This document shows positions 9,321-17,775 of a stretch of 64,000 bases of DNA, piece by piece. The stretch covers positions 1 through 64,000 of the forward strand of contig WFTL01000094.1 of assembly GCA_015485495.1 (NCBI GenBank), written 5' to 3'. Within the stretch, counting starts at the first letter, position 1. Each line of letters begins with the position of its first letter. Source of the stretch: Planctomycetaceae bacterium. GTDB taxonomy: Bacteria; Planctomycetota; Planctomycetia; Planctomycetales; Planctomycetaceae. The position numbers and the translations under genes were made by a program. Below the pieces are notes generated by a model. It worked only from the letters and a program-made list of their open reading frames with translations, was not told the origin of the DNA and ran no database searches.

Positions 9321-12300
9321 TCAGTAAACATCGGCACCCGACCCATCCGGCTGCCTTTTCTGAGATTCCCGGCCGCGCGCCGCACCTGCCGGCAGCAGGT
9401 CGCGCCCCGCATGACCATTGATTCTTTCCGATTCCGACGAACCTGCGACGGCACGCCGCCGAATACCGAATGGATTCTGAAACACCACGTACAAAACACG
9501 CAGCACAAGCAGTGACATGATGGTCGCGCTGATGACCCCGCCGATGACCACTGTCGCCAGCGGCCTCTGGACTTCCGCCCCCATCCCCGTGCTGAAAGCC
9601 ATCGGCACAAAGCCCAGAGCGGCCACCAGAGTCGTCATCAGCACAGGACGCAGGCGGGTCAGAGCCGCTTCTTCCACCGCCTGCTCCAGGTCGTGTCCTT
9701 TCCCCATGAGCTGACGGATGGTGGATACCAGCAGCATATCATCCAGCACGGCCACGCCGGACAGGGCGACGAATCCCACAGCCGCTGAAATCGAAAAGGG
9801 CATGTCCCGAAGCCACAAAGCCACGATGCCGCCGGTCCACGCGAACGGGATGCCGGTGAAAACCCGCACTGTGTCGATCACGTTGCCGTAGGTGGCGTAC
9901 AGTAGAGAAAAGATGAGCACCAGAGCCACCGGCACCACGATCATCAGACGCTGCCGCGCCTGAATCATATGCTCGAACTGCCCGCCGAATTCCACGCGGT
10001 AGCGGGCCGACGGCATTGTCACCTGCTCTGCGATCTTCCGTTCGGCCTCCGCCACGAAACTGCCCACATCCCGTCCCCGCACATTCACGGACACCGTGAC
10101 GCGCCGCTGGCCCCATTCCCGTGAAATCTGAGACGGACCGGATGTGAACATCACGTCGGCCAGACGTTCCAGAGGAATCTGCTCCCCCCGCGGCGTGGTC
10201 ACCGGAAGGGATGCAATCCGTTCCGGATCACTCCGATACTCGTCCGGCAGCCGTACTGTCAGCGGAAAACGCAGCTGGCCCTGGAAGACGTCTCCCACAC
10301 GACGGTTTCCCAGAGCCTCCACCAGATCCAGAACGGCCGAAGCGGGCACACCGTAGCGGGCGATCTGGTCCTGTCGGATCTTCACCTGCAGCATCGGCTG
10401 TCCGGTGAGCTGCGTGGCGCCCACATCGGCTGAACCGGGCACTTCAATGAGCACCCGTTCGATGTCTGCTGCCGTGGCCGCCAGTTCATCCAGATCGTCT
10501 CCATACAGCTTCACGGCGATGTCGGCCCGCGTGCCGGTTCCCAGTTCGTCCATTCGCAGTTTGATCGGCTGCGTGTACGCCAGCCGCTGGCCCGGAAGAC
10601 TCTGCAGGGTCTGTTCGAACAGGGCGGTGAGTTCCGCCTGCGTCGATGCCCGTTTCCATTCGCTGCGTTTTTTCAAAGTGATGAAAATGTCTGTCAGTTC
10701 AAGCCCCATGGGATCCGTGGCGATTTCTGCAGAACCAATCCGGCTCCAGACATGAGAGATTTCATCGGGAAACTTTTCAAGCAGAGCCTTTTCCATCTGC
10801 GTATTGAATCGAATCGATTCGTCCAGCTTCGTTCCGGCCAGGCGCACCACATTGATAGCCACCGAACCTTCGGATAACTGAGGCATGAATTCCGTTCCCA
10901 GATTGGGAGCGATCATGCCGAAGGCCACCAGCAGAACCATGGCGGCAAACCCGATGATGGCCGCTTTCTGGTGCATCGTGAAGTGAAGAACCGGGTGGTA
11001 CAGCCGCTTGAGAACACGAATCAGAAGCGGTTCGCGGTGGCTGACTTTTCGGGGCAGACAAAGGCTGGCCAGAACCGGCATGAGCGTCATGGAAAGAAAC
11101 ATCGAACCGGCCAGAGCGAAAATGACGGTCATCGCCATCGGCCGAAACATCTTCCCCTCGATCCCTTCCAGAGTCAGGATGGGCAGGTACACGATCATGA
11201 TGATCAGTTCGCCGAACATCGTCGGCCCGCGCACCTCGACAGCCGCATCCCGAATCCGCTCCAGACGACTGCGGCCCAGAGGATTCGCATGGGCCAGATG
11301 CCGCACGCAGTTTTCCACCATCACCACGGAACTGTCCACGACCAGCCCAAAATCGATCGCCCCCAGACTCAGCAGACTGGCCGAAATGCCAAACCGCCAC
11401 ATTCCGCTGAACGCGAACAGCATCGACAGCGGAATCGCCAGAGCCACGATCAGACCGGCCCGCAGATTCCCCAGGAAGAAAAACAGAACGGCAACCACCA
11501 GCAGACCGCCTTCGAACAGGTTTCTGCGGACCGTGTCGATCACCGAATCCACGACCTCCGTGCGGTCGTACATCGTGAGCAGCTCCATCCCCTCCGGCAG
11601 ATTCTCCCGGACCTCCGCCAGACGTTCTTTCAGAGCTTCCGTGTACTGGTGCGTGTTTTCTCCCATGAGCATGAAGCCCAGACCCATCACGACTTCCCCG
11701 CGACCGTCCGCCGTCACGGCACCGCGCCGAATCTCATGGCCGATGCGAACGGTGGCCACATCGCGGATTCTGACCGGCACTCCGTCGACCGAACGAATCA
11801 CGATGTTCTCGATCTGCGGAATGTCCGTGGTGCGGCCCAGCCCCTGGACCAGCAGCATTTCTCCCATCCGGTCCACGTTGCCGCCACCGGCGTTCCGGTT
11901 GTTCTGCTGGAGCGCACGGACAATGTCGTCGAAGGTCAGTCCCCGGGAAACCAGACCGGCCGGATCCACGAGAACCTGAAACTGTTTCTCATAACCGCCC
12001 CAGCTGTTGATCTCCGCCGTTCCCGGCACCGTTCTCAACTGAGGCTTCACGACCCAGTCATGAGTCGTACGCAGTTCCGTGAGAAGACGCTCCCGTTCCT
12101 GCCGGGGCAGTCTGTTGAAATCGATGCCGGGATACGTGAGGACATAATGAAACACTTCGCCCAGGCCGGTCGCCACCGGTCCCATTTTCGGCCGCCCCAC
12201 ACCGGCCGGCAGCTCCACCGTGGCCAGACGTTCGCCGACCACCTGACGAGCGAAATAGATGTCCGTCCCGTCTTCGAAGGTGACGACCACCTGACAGAAT

Positions 12301-12566
12301 CCGTATTTGGTCACGGAACGAATGTTCTTCAGAGCCGGCAGTCCGCTCAAAGACTGTTCGATCGGATACGTGATCTGCCGTTCGATCTCTTCCGGACCCA
12401 GTGCCGGTGCCGTGGTATTGACCTGGACCATCACCGGTGTCGTGTCCGGGAAGGCATCCACATCGAGCTGGCTGAGCGCATAACCGCCGCCGGCGACCAG
12501 CACAAGAATGCCCAGCAGCACCGCGGCACGGTGGTGCAGTGCCAGATCAATCAGTCGCGTGAGCAT
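9321..12566 (-). CDS. czcA: CzcA-type heavy-metal RND efflux pump
   Basis: The 1081-residue pump has the family N-terminus DVDAFPDTTPVMVQVNT and PALGPEEIERQITYPIE. TM4 carries IDFGLVVDSSVVMVENCVR, the full D-D-E proton-relay set of divalent-cation exporters of the CzcA group, unlike the pump at 654-3902. Two large periplasmic loops and 12 predicted membrane helices are present. The last 35 residues are hydrophilic and rich in Arg and Gly. The adaptor gene ends 105 bases upstream and the small metal-binding lipoprotein follows by 30 bases. Likely substrates are Zn, Co, Cd or Ni; the exact metal cannot be read from the sequence. Confidence 0.93.
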   Translation of the reverse strand: MLTRLIDLALHHRAAVLLGILVLVAGGGYALSQLDVDAFPDTTPVMVQVNTTAPALGPEEIERQITYPIEQSLSGLPALKNIRSVTKYGFCQVVVTFEDGTDIYFARQVVGERLATVELPAGVGRPKMGPVATGLGEVFHYVLTYPGIDFNRLPRQERERLLTELRTTHDWVVKPQLRTVPGTAEINSWGGYEKQFQVLVDPAGLVSRGLTFDDIVRALQQNNRNAGGGNVDRMGEMLLVQGLGRTTDIPQIENIVIRSVDGVPVRIRDVATVRIGHEIRRGAVTADGRGEVVMGLGFMLMGENTHQYTEALKERLAEVRENLPEGMELLTMYDRTEVVDSVIDTVRRNLFEGGLLVVAVLFFFLGNLRAGLIVALAIPLSMLFAFSGMWRFGISASLLSLGAIDFGLVVDSSVVMVENCVRHLAHANPLGRSRLERIRDAAVEVRGPTMFGELIIMIVYLPILTLEGIEGKMFRPMAMTVIFALAGSMFLSMTLMPVLASLCLPRKVSHREPLLIRVLKRLYHPVLHFTMHQKAAIIGFAAMVLLVAFGMIAPNLGTEFMPQLSEGSVAINVVRLAGTKLDESIRFNTQMEKALLEKFPDEISHVWSRIGSAEIATDPMGLELTDIFITLKKRSEWKRASTQAELTALFEQTLQSLPGQRLAYTQPIKLRMDELGTGTRADIAVKLYGDDLDELAATAADIERVLIEVPGSADVGATQLTGQPMLQVKIRQDQIARYGVPASAVLDLVEALGNRRVGDVFQGQLRFPLTVRLPDEYRSDPERIASLPVTTPRGEQIPLERLADVMFTSGPSQISREWGQRRVTVSVNVRGRDVGSFVAEAERKIAEQVTMPSARYRVEFGGQFEHMIQARQRLMIVVPVALVLIFSLLYATYGNVIDTVRVFTGIPFAWTGGIVALWLRDMPFSISAAVGFVALSGVAVLDDMLLVSTIRQLMGKGHDLEQAVEEAALTRLRPVLMTTLVAALGFVPMAFSTGMGAEVQRPLATVVIGGVISATIMSLLVLRVLYVVFQNPFGIRRRAVAGSSESERINGHAGRDLLPAGAARGRESQKRQPDGSGADVY

Positions 12567-12671
12567 GAATCCGTCCGTTCGTGGAAAATTTCCGAAGCCG
12601 ACCGACCGGCCCCGCCGGTCTCGTCGACAGGTCTCCCGGACCGTTTCCGGAAGACACCTGACCTGAGAATG

Positions 12672-14327
12672 TCAGTGGCCACAGGTGCATCCGGCACCCA
12701 GATTGTTTTTCAGAAGCTGTGCCCGCAGCACATCACTGCCGCGCGACGCCACCACTTCGCCAGGAAGCACACCGGCAATGATTTCCGTGAATCCATCCTG
12801 TTTCACACCGGTCCGCACCGATCGCGCCACGAAGAATTTCGGACGATCCTCCTCAAAAAATCGGGCATCCCGGACGAACACGAGAGTGTTCTCGCCATCC
12901 CACTGCACGGCTTCATCCGGCACGACGATCGCGTCCGGTTCCTCACGCAGAATGATTTCTCCGATCCCGAACGCTTCGTTTTTCAGATGCCCGTCGGAAT
13001 TATCCAGCTCCGCCCGCACACGCACTGTTCGCGTCTGACGGTCCACCGCGGAGCTGATCCAGATGACATGTCCCTCATGCTGACGGGTCTGTCCATCCGG
13101 CTGAAAACGGACTTCCTGACCGATGTGCGTCAGCATCGCGTCTTCGGCCGGGACCCGCAGATCCAGCCACATCACCCGCGTGTCCGACAGCCGAAACATC
13201 CGGGTTCCCCGATCCACAACCTCTCCGATCACAGCTTCCCGCACCACGACACGGCCGGACAGGGGCGCCGTCACGCCGATCAGATTGCCGCTGACAGACG
13301 ATTCGTCCATCTGCTCGGTTCCCAGCCGGCTGACAGCCCGGTTTGCCTCATCCGCCGCCAGAGACCTCAGATAATCGACATCGACCGTCAGCCCCAGATT
13401 GCTCAGAGCCCGCACGGCCCGATCGACAGCGGCACGGGCCTGCTGCAGATCCGTCTGTGTTTCGATCAGCCGGCGACGCGGAACCGCATCCTGCTGCGCC
13501 AGCGGCTCGATGCGCCGAACAACATCTTTCTTCAGCCGTTCGTCAGACAGCGCCGCCAGAAGTTCCGACTTCAGACGACCGGCCTTTTCCGAATCCACGA
13601 CAGCCAGCAGCTGGCCGGCTTCCACCCAGTCCCCCACATTGACAAACACCTGCCGCACCACACCGTCAGCCGGTGGAGACACTTCTGCGGTACGTGTGGC
13701 GTCGTACAGGACTTCCGCGGCCACATTCAGACTTTCCGTCATGGCACGACGCGTCACAGGTTCCACATCCACGCCGGCCCGCCGCATGGCATCAATCGAT
13801 GCAAACTGAATCCGTGATCCCGGAAACTGACTCGTCGGCAGGTTTTCTCGGCGCGGGCGAATCGCCAGAGCCCGTTCGGCTCGTTCCAGATCCGCCGGAG
13901 TCGCCTGGACCGGCTTCTTCGTTTCCGCCAGCGACGGATCGTCCAGAACACACCCATGAACGCCATGGACGTGACAAAAGGTGAGTTCCGGAGCCGGCTC
14001 AATCAGGTCCGGAATGCAGTTGATGCACTCGTCTTCCGGAACCCCGTGACTGTCGCACCAGGCAACCGTTTCCACCGTGGACGGTTCCGCCAGCGATCCA
14101 AACTTCGGCAGCTTCCAGTCGTTGTGATGGCCATACAGCGCCAGTCCCGCCAAAGCGCATACGACGGCGATCGACGGCAGCCAGCCTGCAGCCGCGGACA
14201 GCAGACCGCGAACGGTCCTGCTGCGAGGTCCATCAGACAGGCCTCCCGGCGACTCTTCCGGCAGATCCGGTTCCCGGGAAGGCAGCGGAGAAGCCGGGAT
14301 TTCCGGCGGAGTGATCACTTCAGACAT
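12672..14327 (-). CDS. Membrane-fusion (CzcB-like) adaptor with N-terminal CxxH-x6-CxxC module
   Basis: The 551-residue adaptor starts at ATG 14327 behind GGAG at 7-base spacing. A Pro-rich cytoplasmic segment, one membrane anchor (about residues 45-66) and then a metal-binding segment follow: C91-x2-H94-x6-C101-x2-C104 and FCHVHGVHGC (118-126). The rest is a typical HlyD/CzcB fold: barrel-sandwich, coiled-coil hairpin (about 235-300), beta-barrel and membrane-proximal domains. The protein ends GCTCGH, another possible metal ligand set. It is the adaptor of the CzcA-type pump that follows. The extra N-terminal module is shared with the lipoprotein at 8925-9290. Confidence 0.9.
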   Translation of the reverse strand: MSEVITPPEIPASPLPSREPDLPEESPGGLSDGPRSRTVRGLLSAAAGWLPSIAVVCALAGLALYGHHNDWKLPKFGSLAEPSTVETVAWCDSHGVPEDECINCIPDLIEPAPELTFCHVHGVHGCVLDDPSLAETKKPVQATPADLERAERALAIRPRRENLPTSQFPGSRIQFASIDAMRRAGVDVEPVTRRAMTESLNVAAEVLYDATRTAEVSPPADGVVRQVFVNVGDWVEAGQLLAVVDSEKAGRLKSELLAALSDERLKKDVVRRIEPLAQQDAVPRRRLIETQTDLQQARAAVDRAVRALSNLGLTVDVDYLRSLAADEANRAVSRLGTEQMDESSVSGNLIGVTAPLSGRVVVREAVIGEVVDRGTRMFRLSDTRVMWLDLRVPAEDAMLTHIGQEVRFQPDGQTRQHEGHVIWISSAVDRQTRTVRVRAELDNSDGHLKNEAFGIGEIILREEPDAIVVPDEAVQWDGENTLVFVRDARFFEEDRPKFFVARSVRTGVKQDGFTEIIAGVLPGEVVASRGSDVLRAQLLKNNLGAGCTCGH

Positions 14328-14457
14328 CGTTGTACTCCAAAACAAAAGCATTCAGGCGGTGCACGAACCGCAGCATGACTGCCGGAACCATCCGGGCAGC
14401 ACCAGCGCAGACAGGCGCCGGAGACAGAACCGACACCCTGCAGCAGACAACAGGCGC

Positions 14458-14853
14458 CTAAAGCAGCAGCCGCCCGGAGCACCTCAGCACAGTGCTCGCG
14501 CCTGAAGGGAGCACAACGGCCAGCAGGCGGGATTCCGCCCCCGCCGAAATTCCTGCATCGCCCGGGCACAGATGAAACACGGGAACAACCGCAGGCCCCG
14601 CATCGGCAGAATCTGCCGGCCCTTCCTGAAGATTCGGCGGCAGCGCCCCGGCGCAGAAGCAGTCGTGGCATTCGTCCGAGGATGGTGGAAGTCCCGGCGC
14701 ATCACCGGCTGACTCCCTGCAGCATCCGTCCGTATGAACATGAACGGTCGTCACTTCCGGCGCAGAATGTCTGCCGGTACAGCAGGCCCCGTCCAGGACA
14801 GGACAGGACAGTGCAGACATGCACAGAATGAAGTGGACGAAACGACTGATCAT
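14458..14853 (-). CDS. Cys-rich secreted protein A, first gene of the metal-efflux locus
   Basis: The start MISRFVHFILCMSA at 14853 gives a signal peptide of about 20 residues. The mature part has ACC, GCC and ECHDCFC clusters plus HVHTDG, about 131 residues in all. It matches the design of the proteins at 8054-8479 and 5584-6039, and its C-terminal part (LRCSGRLLL) resembles the end of the latter (DRCARAITQVWQL). It is 130 bases before the adaptor gene and is the first gene behind the likely promoter at 14902-14930. The function is unknown; a periplasmic metal-binding or sensing role is inferred from the cysteines and the neighbours. Confidence 0.6.
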   Translation of the reverse strand: MISRFVHFILCMSALSCPVLDGACCTGRHSAPEVTTVHVHTDGCCRESAGDAPGLPPSSDECHDCFCAGALPPNLQEGPADSADAGPAVVPVFHLCPGDAGISAGAESRLLAVVLPSGASTVLRCSGRLLL

Positions 14854-14901
14854 GTATGGATGGACGCCATCGCGACGGTAAAACAGCACGACATTGGTCA
14901 A

Positions 14902-14957
14902 AGTTTTCGCCAAACCAGTCCGACTGTCAAGGGCAAAATGAACTGACAGTTTTTTTG
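14902..14957 (-). promoter_or_regulatory. Probable promoter of the efflux locus with overlapping inverted repeat
   Basis: On the minus strand a perfect TTGACA (14930-14925) is followed after 17 bases by AAAACT (14907-14902), a weak -10. Transcription would start about 40 bases before the first Cys-rich gene. The -35 overlaps one arm of a 7-bp inverted repeat, ACTGTCA (14923-14929) and TGACAGT (14944-14950), spaced by 14 bases. The repeat is followed by a T-run on the plus strand, so it could also act as a terminator for plus-strand transcription. A repressor or activator site is the other reading. Confidence 0.45.
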
Positions 14958-15135
14958 TTTTTGGTTTGCGCTGAGATATCACGGACCTGCGGTACGGATC
15001 CGACATGCCGTGCAGACGAATGACTCACGAAACTCTGCACCATGTCTGTATCGATCGGCAGCAGAGACCAGCAGTTGCAGCAGGAAATGGTGCATTCCGA
15101 GAAAAGTCTCTCATGTCGGATCGCCTGACTCTGAA

Positions 15136-16338
15136 CTACGGCCGGTTGCGGCCAAAGCGGTCGTGACTGCTGACCCAGTCCCCGCCCACCACAGCCGCCG
15201 CCAGAGAAATCTCGCCGGCCAGGACGGTCGCTGCGCAGATTTCGGCCAGTTTGAGAACCCGTCCTGGTCCGTAACAGCCCAGGATCTCCAGACATTCCCG
15301 CTGAGTCGCCAGGCCCGTGCCGCCGCCGTACGTGGCGATGATCAAAGACGGCAGTGTGATCGACCAGTACAGATCGCCGTTGTCTGCCAGTGACAGATAC
15401 GTCAGACCGGCCTGCGATTCGGCGATGCAGGCGGCATCCTGACCGGTGGCGATGAACAGAGCCGCCAGACCATTGGCCGCATGCAGCCCGTTGCTCGATG
15501 TTCCCGCCAGAAGTCCTCCCACGGTCGACACCTGACGGGCACGGTAGAGCGAACCGGTGTCCACACGCATCTGTTCCTGCAGGACATCAGCGGGAATGAC
15601 GACTTCCGCCACCACACGCGCTCCGCGCGAATGCAGCGTGTTCATCTGAGAATGCTTCTTGTCCGTATCGATGGCTCCGGACAGCGTGAACCGCACGGGG
15701 ACAGGGGTGTGCTCCGCAATCCATTCACAGGCCGCCAGAGTGGCCTTACCGCACAGATTCTGTCCGGCTGCATCGCCCGTCGTGAAGTTGAACCGCAGAT
15801 AACACAGAGGTCCCACAGCATACTGTTCCACGTGAGACAGCCTGCCCACCGATGTGGTCGCTTCGGCCGCCGCTCGCAGTTGGTCCGTCTGCTGCTTCAG
15901 CCAGACACCGAAGTCACGCGCTTCCTGTGCCGTGCGGCAGTGGAACACGGGCGCACGCTGCATGTAACGATGGATCACCACGGTCGACGCACCGCCCAGT
16001 GTCGTCAGCAGCCGCATCCCGCGGCTGTAACTGGCCACCAGCGTCCCTTCGGTCGTGGCCAGCGGAACGTAAAACACGCCCTGCGCATGTTCTCCGCGGA
16101 TCACCAGCGGGCCGGCCAGCCCGATCGGCACCTGTGCCACACCGATAGGATTCTCGATGTTGCCGGGCAGCATCGCCGGATCGAACGACATCTGCGCCAC
16201 ATGGTGCAGTTCCGCACCGGTCTGTTCCTGCACAAAGTGCCGCCGCCGCTCGATGGTCCGCAGTGTGCAGTCGTTCTGCGGATCCCGCGGGATGCGTGGA
16301 GGAACAGACGATTCCCGGGACAGACGGTCCGGATTCAT
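15136..16338 (-). CDS. Hydroxymethylglutaryl-CoA reductase family protein
   Basis: The family reduces HMG-CoA to mevalonate with NAD(P)H (or the reverse). With the start at 16338, behind GGGGAAG, the protein has 400 residues. Visible motifs: ENPIG (62-66) followed by PIGLAGPL; TEGTLVAS with catalytic Glu97; TTGDAAGQN (186-194), the counterpart of the dinucleotide-binding DAMGMN; TDKK with catalytic Lys227/228; GQDAA with Asp301; YGGGTGL (337-343); and a C-terminal His392 in SSHDRFGRNR. All four catalytic residues thus seem present. No other mevalonate-pathway gene is in the window. The upstream DUF1559 gene ends 218 bases away, so shared transcription is possible but unproven. Confidence 0.85.
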   Translation of the reverse strand: MNPDRLSRESSVPPRIPRDPQNDCTLRTIERRRHFVQEQTGAELHHVAQMSFDPAMLPGNIENPIGVAQVPIGLAGPLVIRGEHAQGVFYVPLATTEGTLVASYSRGMRLLTTLGGASTVVIHRYMQRAPVFHCRTAQEARDFGVWLKQQTDQLRAAAEATTSVGRLSHVEQYAVGPLCYLRFNFTTGDAAGQNLCGKATLAACEWIAEHTPVPVRFTLSGAIDTDKKHSQMNTLHSRGARVVAEVVIPADVLQEQMRVDTGSLYRARQVSTVGGLLAGTSSNGLHAANGLAALFIATGQDAACIAESQAGLTYLSLADNGDLYWSITLPSLIIATYGGGTGLATQRECLEILGCYGPGRVLKLAEICAATVLAGEISLAAAVVGGDWVSSHDRFGRNRP

Positions 16339-16556
16339 GGCAACTTCCCCGCAACAGCCGGAACTCGGCAGGACAGAACCGCCCAGCCTCCCGTCCACCG
16401 CCTGTTTGTACAGCGGGTCCGAAGCGATTTCGACCGTTCCACGTCCCGGGAATCGTCAGAAGACGAGCAAACTCAGGCAGGCTGCCTGCGCAGAAATGGA
16501 CGATGCGCCGGTCAGCCACAGCAGCCAGCGCTGCTCAGCGTCGGCAGCCGCTGCCG

Positions 16557-17453
16557 TCAGTATCGGTCATACAGGGCATCCTGCTGATCCGGATCATCCA
16601 GTCCGCCTTCGCTCACATAACCGAGATTCTCTTCCTCCATGCGGGCGGCCTGATCCGGATGAATGAAATTGGATCCGGGTACGTCGATGCGAAACGCCCG
16701 GCCGAACGTGCGGACGCTGCCATCCATGAAGGCCACGTTGGCTGACTGGCTATGACGAAAATGCACATTCGGAAAATTGTTGGACGGCGGTTCCAGCAGC
16801 CACGTTTCTTCGAAACTGAACGTGGCCGGGACGAAAGTCACGTACTTCACCTGAGCGGCGTCGGCAAACGCCACGGTCTGACTCGTGGAACGCAGATCGC
16901 GGAACTGCCGTGTCAGCGGCTGAGAACTGTACGTGGCCGCATAGGTCGGAGGCGGATATTCGATTCCCGAAGGACGCGACAGATAGTATCCGTTGTATCC
17001 GAAGCCGCAGGCCGGTTTTCCCCAGGCCACGTTGTCCATCTGGGCCGGGCCGAAGTCCGGACACTGAAAGGCCGCATAATTCGTTTCCATGAACGGTGCC
17101 AGCGGCCCGGAGGCGAAATCGAACTGTTCTTCCGGGGTTGCCGCGTCGTAATCCACCACCCCGAACCAGAACTGAGACGTTCCCTGATTTCCCGCAAACG
17201 TCATCAGATAGTTCAGCCGCTGCTCATCTTCTACCACATACGGAAGCAGGTGTTCGGGGTAAACATCCGCGTAGTTGTGCAGGGCCAGCACGATCTGTTT
17301 CAGTCGGCTGCGGCACTGAGTCCGCCGGGCGGCAGCCCGGGCCTGCTGCACCGCCGGCAGCAGCAGACTCAGCAGAATCGCGATGATCGCGATCACCACC
17401 AGAAGCTCGATGAGCGTGAAGGCCCGACGGCGGGCCCCAAAAAGAAACCGCAT
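16557..17453 (-). CDS. DUF1559 prepilin-like protein under a cobalamin riboswitch
   Basis: The start [10 protein letters not shown] at 17453 is behind GGAGAAG. The type IV prepilin signal [20 protein letters not shown] is followed by the usual helix ([17 protein letters not shown]) and a beta-rich body, and the C-terminal region has the [12 protein letters not shown] signature (H-x9-DG) of the DUF1559 family. The 298 residues match the family. Such pseudopilin-like proteins are very numerous in planctomycetes and mostly of unknown function; they are thought to be processed by a prepilin peptidase and to sit at the cell surface. What is odd is its leader: a complete cobalamin aptamer ends 116 bases upstream and the ribosome-binding site can be masked. 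Confidence 0.92.
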   Translation of the reverse strand: MRFLFGARRRAFTLIELLVVIAIIAILLSLLLPAVQQARAAARRTQCRSRLKQIVLALHNYADVYPEHLLPYVVEDEQRLNYLMTFAGNQGTSQFWFGVVDYDAATPEEQFDFASGPLAPFMETNYAAFQCPDFGPAQMDNVAWGKPACGFGYNGYYLSRPSGIEYPPPTYAATYSSQPLTRQFRDLRSTSQTVAFADAAQVKYVTFVPATFSFEETWLLEPPSNNFPNVHFRHSQSANVAFMDGSVRTFGRAFRIDVPGSNFIHPDQAARMEEENLGYVSEGGLDDPDQQDALYDRY

Positions 17454-17457
17454 GATT

Positions 17458-17483
17458 CTTCTCCAGAACAGCACCAGGAGAAG
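17458..17483 (-). promoter_or_regulatory. Shine-Dalgarno-sequestering hairpin (riboswitch expression platform)
   Basis: On the minus strand CTTCTCC (17483-17477) can pair perfectly with GGAGAAG (17464-17458) across a 12-base loop. The second arm is the ribosome-binding site of the DUF1559 gene, 4 bases before its ATG. This is what a translation-controlling riboswitch would use as its off state. A second small hairpin (CCGGT/ACCGG, 17489-17504) lies just upstream. Confidence 0.6.
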
Positions 17484-17564
17484 CAATACCGGTGAACTGA
17501 CCGGGGCGCGCAGGACGCCTGGCTGTCAGTCGCCGACATCACCTTTCCGCGAAGGGATATCAAC

Positions 17565-17775
17565 ACGCGCGGAGGCAGGTCTTCTGGCTTCCGGATCGTC
17601 CAGTAGGATCGCCCTTCCCGCCGGAAAGCACCTGCAAGCGGCTTTCTGCGGCAGTGGACCTGCGATTCTGTCCCCGGTTACAGCGGCGGGACCGCGACGG
17701 ACTTGCACCGTCTTCCCTTTTCAACTGCCCGACGTCTGCGGAATGTTTCGCAGCGCCGACAGTCACCTCCGTCAC
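17565..17775 (-). promoter_or_regulatory. Cobalamin (B12) riboswitch aptamer
   Basis: Read on the minus strand, the region has the conserved cobalamin-aptamer elements in order: a P1 arm CGGAGG (17771-17766); GAAAAGGGAA; GGTGCAAGTCCG (17709-17698); GCGGTCCCGCCGCTGTAA (17695-17678); CCACTGC (17657-17651); the B12 box AAGCCAGAAGACCTGCC (17590-17574); and the closing P1 arm CCTCCG (17575-17570), which pairs exactly with the first. The length of about 200 bases is normal. It controls the gene transcribed in the same direction, the DUF1559 protein, and possibly the HMG-CoA reductase behind it. The divergent argB is on the other strand and is not its target. Confidence 0.93.

Noticed and set aside
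10971-13817. Long open frame on the plus strand opposite the CzcA-type pump and adaptor genes
   Set aside because: Its translation is rich in His, Arg and Gln without any domain, and the minus-strand frames are clear RND and adaptor genes. It is a by-product of GC-rich codon use.
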